In this document: piece by piece, positions 61,209 to 64,000 of the stretch | How positions within the stretch are numbered: the first letter of the stretch is position 1 | Layout: every line of letters starts with the position of its first letter | Source of the DNA: Bacteroidales bacterium H5 | GTDB taxonomy: Bacteria > Bacteroidota > Bacteroidia > Bacteroidales > Muribaculaceae | DNA length: 64,000 bases | Assembly: GCA_001701225.1 (NCBI GenBank) | Contig: DAAQ01000030.1 | Location: forward strand, 62,001-126,000 | Reading direction: 5' to 3' | Position numbers and translations under genes: made by a program | The notes under the pieces: generated by a model | What the model was told of the DNA's origin: nothing | The model's input: only the letters and a program-made list of their open reading frames with translations | Database searches by the model: none

Positions 61209-62603
61209 TCATTTGAAGGCGATGAGGAGTTTCTTGAATTCGGCGGGGGTGCGGAGGGGGTTGGCGAAGGCCATCTTGATGAGGTACTCGCGACAGCGTT
61301 TCAGTTCCTTGTTGTCGCGCATGCGGCGGGCGCGCTTCATGGCGGCAAGGGATAGGGGCAGATGATAGCCGAACATGGTGGTACCCTCCTCCTCCATCTG
61401 GCTTGTGCGACGCATTATGGCGGGAACCTGGCCAGGCATGCAGTAACCGGGCGCATGCGAGCAGTTGTCGGCGTCTATAAGGCGCATCAGCATGTCAAAC
61501 CGCTTGCGTGTACCGCAGACGTATTGCAGCTTGCGCAACTGGCGGTCCTTCATCTTCTCGGCGTCCGGGCCCCATGTGGACGCCCACATGTGATGACGCA
61601 CAAGGAAATCGACATCGTCTATCAGCGGACGCTCGCACCGCAGGCGGCGCATGATACGGCGGGTTATGCCCGAGCCTGTCTGGTCGTGGTTCATGAACCG
61701 TACTCCGCCGGGGTTTCCGGCTCCGGCAGTCTGAGGTTTGCCCACATCGTGCAGCAGCGCGGCCATGAGCATGACGAAACCCTCGCCTTCGAGCCGTCCG
61801 ACAACCTCAAGGGTATGCTCCCAGACAGTGCCCGGCTGGCCGTCACCGAGAGGCTGGTCGCGCAGCGCCGCCACCTCGGGGAGCATATACTCCATAGCCC
61901 CTGTGCGCATGAGCATATCAAGGGCTTCCACAGGGCGGGGCCCGGTGAGCATCCTCTCGAGCTCGGTGTGGCAGCGGGTGGGCGTGACTATTGACAGACG
62001 ATGGATATTGCGCATCAGGCCGGCAAAGGTACCCGGCTCAATCCTCCATCCGAACCTGCAGGCAAACCGTATGGTGCGGTATATCCTCACCGGGTCATCG
62101 TCGTATGTCGAGTCGGGGTCTGAAGGGGTGCGTATGATATGGTGCTCGATGTCGGACAGGCCACGCCCGGTGATATCGACAAACTTGCGGCGGCAGATGT
62201 CGAAATAGAGTGAGTTTACGGTGAGGTCGCGCCTCAGGCAGTCCTCTTCGATGGTGCCGAAAGCGGTCTCGGGACAGCGCGAGTTGCGGTCGGTATATTT
62301 CTCGCGCCGCGTCTGCACCAGCTCGATCTCGTCGCCGGGAAATGCCCTGAGGCTGAGACGCGCGGTGCCGAAACGAGGAAATGTGACTACCTCGCCCGTC
62401 GTGAGGCCGTTCTGTTCCAGCCAACGGGCAAATCCGATGCCTCCGTTGGGGAGGTCTACAGCCATGTCGAGATCCTTGATGGGGAGCCCCATCACCTCGT
62501 CGCGGCAGCATCCGCCCACGGCATAGAGATGACCGTCCCACACCGTATCCTTGACCAGACCGCGCAGGTAGTCGCAGATGTCGTGATAGATTTCTGTGGT
62601 CAT
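61209..62603 (-). CDS. cca: CCA tRNA nucleotidyltransferase with HD domain
   Basis: Adds or repairs the 3' CCA of tRNAs. About 464 aa: class II head with YAVGGCCRDEVMGLPIKDLD (metal-binding DLD), EDCLRRDLTVNSLYFD and RFACRFGW, followed by an HD phosphohydrolase domain (ALLHDVGKP; His-Asp), as in enzymes with phosphatase activity. tRNA-Arg in this window lacks an encoded CCA, in line with the need for this enzyme. Start taken at the TGATG overlap with the esterase stop; an ATG 18 nt earlier is possible. Confidence 0.92.
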   Translation of the reverse strand: MTTEIYHDICDYLRGLVKDTVWDGHLYAVGGCCRDEVMGLPIKDLDMAVDLPNGGIGFARWLEQNGLTTGEVVTFPRFGTARLSLRAFPGDEIELVQTRREKYTDRNSRCPETAFGTIEEDCLRRDLTVNSLYFDICRRKFVDITGRGLSDIEHHIIRTPSDPDSTYDDDPVRIYRTIRFACRFGWRIEPGTFAGLMRNIHRLSIVTPTRCHTELERMLTGPRPVEALDMLMRTGAMEYMLPEVAALRDQPLGDGQPGTVWEHTLEVVGRLEGEGFVMLMAALLHDVGKPQTAGAGNPGGVRFMNHDQTGSGITRRIMRRLRCERPLIDDVDFLVRHHMWASTWGPDAEKMKDRQLRKLQYVCGTRKRFDMLMRLIDADNCSHAPGYCMPGQVPAIMRRTSQMEEEGTTMFGYHLPLSLAAMKRARRMRDNKELKRCREYLIKMAFANPLRTPAEFKKLLIAFK

Positions 62604-63388
62604 CAGAAGCTCAGAAGCCATGCCGAGAGCTCGGCCAGCATCTCATTGTGATATTTGAACTTCTCGCGGCTTCCCCATCCGTGTCCGCCCGAGGGCCAGA
62701 TATACATCGCTGCAGGGACATTGTTGGCCCTCAGAGCCTCGAAATATGCGATGGAGTTATGGGGAGGTACGGCGGTATCGTCAGCACTCAGCAGCATTAT
62801 GGCACGCGGTGTCTCGGGAGTCACGTTGAGCTCACCCGAATACTCGCGCTCGAGCTCGGGAGTGGCATCCTTGCCGAGCAGATTGTCGTGCGAGCCCATG
62901 TGGGTATATGCCTTGTCCATCGAGATGACGGGATAGAACAGAATCTGGAAATCTGGACGCACGGCCGACGGAGCGTTGAGTGCGACTGTCGATGCGAGAT
63001 GACCTCCGGCAGACGAGCCCATTATGCCGACCTGCGCGGGGTCGATATGCCATACCTCGGCACTGTCGCGCATCATCTTCATCGCCATCCCGGCATCGGT
63101 GAGCGGAATCTTGCGGTCGCCGTGGGGCATGCGGTAGTCCACGACGGCACAGGCAATGCCACGCTCGTTGAAGAACGGCGCCCAGTCATAGCCCTCATGG
63201 TTGATGGCCGTATGCGAATATCCTCCGCCGGGCAATATCACCACGGCCCTGCCTGTTGCCTTTGACGCGTCAGGAAGGAATACCTTGACCGAAGGCTCGG
63301 TGAGCTCGATGGTCCTCTGTGCCATGACATTCGATGTACCGGCCATACCCATAAGGACCGGAAGAAGAAACGCGGATAGTCTTTTCAT
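62603..63388 (-). CDS. Exported alpha/beta-hydrolase esterase
   Basis: 261 aa with signal peptide (1-23, NVMAQ). Alpha/beta-hydrolase with oxyanion stretch ILPGGGYSHTAI, nucleophile elbow GSSAGG, acid in SADDTAVPPHNS and His in SGGHGWG: a complete triad. It resembles Bacteroides acetyl-xylan/feruloyl esterases (BD-FAE type), so removal of acyl groups from plant glycans is likely. Stop overlaps the cca start. Confidence 0.87.
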   Translation of the reverse strand: MKRLSAFLLPVLMGMAGTSNVMAQRTIELTEPSVKVFLPDASKATGRAVVILPGGGYSHTAINHEGYDWAPFFNERGIACAVVDYRMPHGDRKIPLTDAGMAMKMMRDSAEVWHIDPAQVGIMGSSAGGHLASTVALNAPSAVRPDFQILFYPVISMDKAYTHMGSHDNLLGKDATPELEREYSGELNVTPETPRAIMLLSADDTAVPPHNSIAYFEALRANNVPAAMYIWPSGGHGWGSREKFKYHNEMLAELSAWLLSF

Positions 63389-63663
63389 GATTTCAGGATT
63401 TATGGCGTAAAGTTACAATTTTTCCCTGTCATAGGCAAGTCCGGGAGGAATGAATCAAGTCCAAAACGATTTAACAAAATTTAATATAAACATAAATTAC
63501 GTTAAATGACCGCAGCAAGTTACACTATTTTAACGTCTTTTTAAATAAACAAATGTTAAATATATAAATGTTTTTCATAAAATATAGATTTGACAGCCAC
63601 TGACGAGCAACTGTTGAATCATAAAATGAATGGAGTGAATTAGGTTTTTTGAAAAATTCTGTT

Positions 63664-63671
63664 TACCTTTG
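63664..63671 (+). promoter_or_regulatory. Orphan -7 promoter box
   Basis: TACCTTTG on plus; the only downstream plus-strand elements are a 26-codon frame and the terminator. Confidence 0.55.
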
Positions 63672-63677
63672 CAATGC

Positions 63678-63794
63678 ATTGATAAAGCATTCGCCATAAA
63701 AGGAATCAAGAAAGTTAATCAATAATCCACTGACGTTAAGTACTATGTATAAGCTGCGAAGGGGGACCGTGAGGCCGTCCTTCGCTATTTTTTT
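63678..63794 (+). ncRNA. Candidate short transcript (small RNA or 26-aa ORF)
   Basis: Bounded by the -7 box at 63664 and the T-run ending at 63794, about 117 nt. An ATG at 63744 opens a 26-codon frame (MYKLRRGTVRPSFAIFLPVP...), but it runs through the terminator, so a noncoding RNA is more likely. Confidence 0.38.
63756..63794 (+). terminator. Terminator of the short transcript
   Basis: GCGAAGG (63756-63762) pairs with CCTTCGC (63779-63785), with GGGACC-type inner pairing, then TA and T7. The T-run is on plus only. Confidence 0.8.
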
Positions 63795-63814
63795 GCCCGT
63801 TCCGGGGACCATTG

Positions 63815-64000
63815 TCACAGGATAGGGCTAAGGAGACGGCAGAGCGACTCGCGCATCTTCTCACGGCGTGGGCGCGTATTCCACTGTGACAGGCGTATCC
63901 TGTCACATCCTTTCTCATCATCGGCATACAGTGACGCAAGCAGCGCGTTGGCCTCGGCTGAATACATCACGATATTCTCCTCGAAATTGTGCTCGAAGCT
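63815..64000 (-). CDS. cls: Cardiolipin synthase, C-terminal 61 residues (cut by window edge)
   Basis: The minus frame from the right edge reads SFEHNFEENIVMYSAEANAL to a TGA at 63815-63817. The pattern SFE-N-E, then D..C..I....W..R, ending RLLSPIL, matches the C-terminus of phospholipase-D-type cardiolipin synthases (after the second HKD motif). The catalytic motifs lie outside the window. Confidence 0.72.
   Translation of the reverse strand, partial: SFEHNFEENIVMYSAEANALLASLYADDEKGCDRIRLSQWNTRPRREKMRESLCRLLSPIL

Larger units (their letters stand above)
63389..63814. other. AT-rich intergenic region with orphan promoter and terminator
   Basis: 426 bp. A near-consensus minus -7 box for the esterase lies at 63408-63415 (TAAAGTTA on plus). 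The stretch 63470-63600 is AT-rich with ATGTTAAAT-like repeats but no gene. A plus promoter (63664-63671) and a terminator (63756-63794) enclose about 120 nt. Confidence 0.6.

Noticed and set aside
63744..63824. 26-codon frame as a gene
   Set aside because: It reads through the terminator stem and T-run, and has no supporting conservation evidence available here.

Overview
The window looks like a chromosomal segment of a gut Bacteroidales bacterium, most likely family Muribaculaceae. The case rests on high GC with strong C/G third-position bias, about nineteen promoters with the Bacteroidota -7 box TAnnTTTG, few Shine-Dalgarno sequences, and typical gene families: a Reg_prop/Y_Y_Y regulator, a DUF6377-type regulator, BspA-type leucine-rich repeats, GH95, PL10, GH28 and GH105, a FucI/RhaM-type mutarotase pair, and a Bacteroides-like ara operon. 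The genus assignment is inference. There is no rRNA, CRISPR array, transposase or integrase.

Layout. 0-4.1 kb: lysS-gpsA-pgi. 4.1-6.9 kb (minus): a possible 34-aa membrane peptide, an SGNH hydrolase and a DegP/HtrA protease. 7-9.4 kb: an NlpC/P60 lipoprotein, an M16-like protein without zinc ligands, and tRNA-Arg(CCT). 9.6-13.2 kb: TraB/GumN protein, ABC ATPase, membrane protein and GntR regulator, then a convergent L,D-transpeptidase. 13.2-25.2 kb: guaB, a kinase-less propeller-AraC regulator, GH95 fucosidase, SurA-like PPIase, a DUF4038 glycosidase and a DUF6377 regulator. 25.6-29.4 kb: a divergent pectin pair, PL10 lyase and a GH28-GH105 fusion. 29.4-34.8 kb: a four-gene minus-strand island (below). 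34.8-39.5 kb: AraC regulator divergent from fucI and a mutarotase, then an outer-membrane barrel. 39.6-43.5 kb: ECF sigma, putative anti-sigma, small exported protein and a low-GC outer-membrane barrel. 43.7-51 kb: galM, SSS symporter, araD, araA, araB and a Nudix hydrolase, read as one L-arabinose operon. 51-55.6 kb (minus): HAD phosphatase, DEDDh exonuclease, asparaginase and metG. 56-60.4 kb: a 1405-aa Fn3-like exported protein lying between two copies of a 39-bp direct repeat. 60.5-64 kb: purN, then on the minus strand cca, an esterase and the C-terminus of a cardiolipin synthase.

The most interesting locus is 29,468-34,743. One promoter appears to drive, in order, a Ser/Thr kinase fused to leucine-rich repeats, a NADAR-superfamily protein, a DarT-like ADP-ribosyltransferase fused to a vWA domain, and a PP2C phosphatase. 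Kinase, PP2C and vWA are the parts of the TerY-P (YegI/YegK/YegL-like) triad. DarT and NADAR are a known type of nucleic-acid ADP-ribosylation toxin and its reversal enzyme. Joining the two in one compact, lower-GC operon suggests a phosphorylation-gated ADP-ribosylation stress or anti-phage system. The domain calls come from motifs seen in the translations; the function is inference.

Much of the rest serves plant and host glycan use: fucose release (GH95) and fucose isomerisation, pectin breakdown (PL10, GH28-GH105, DUF4038 hydrolase, esterase), and arabinose catabolism.
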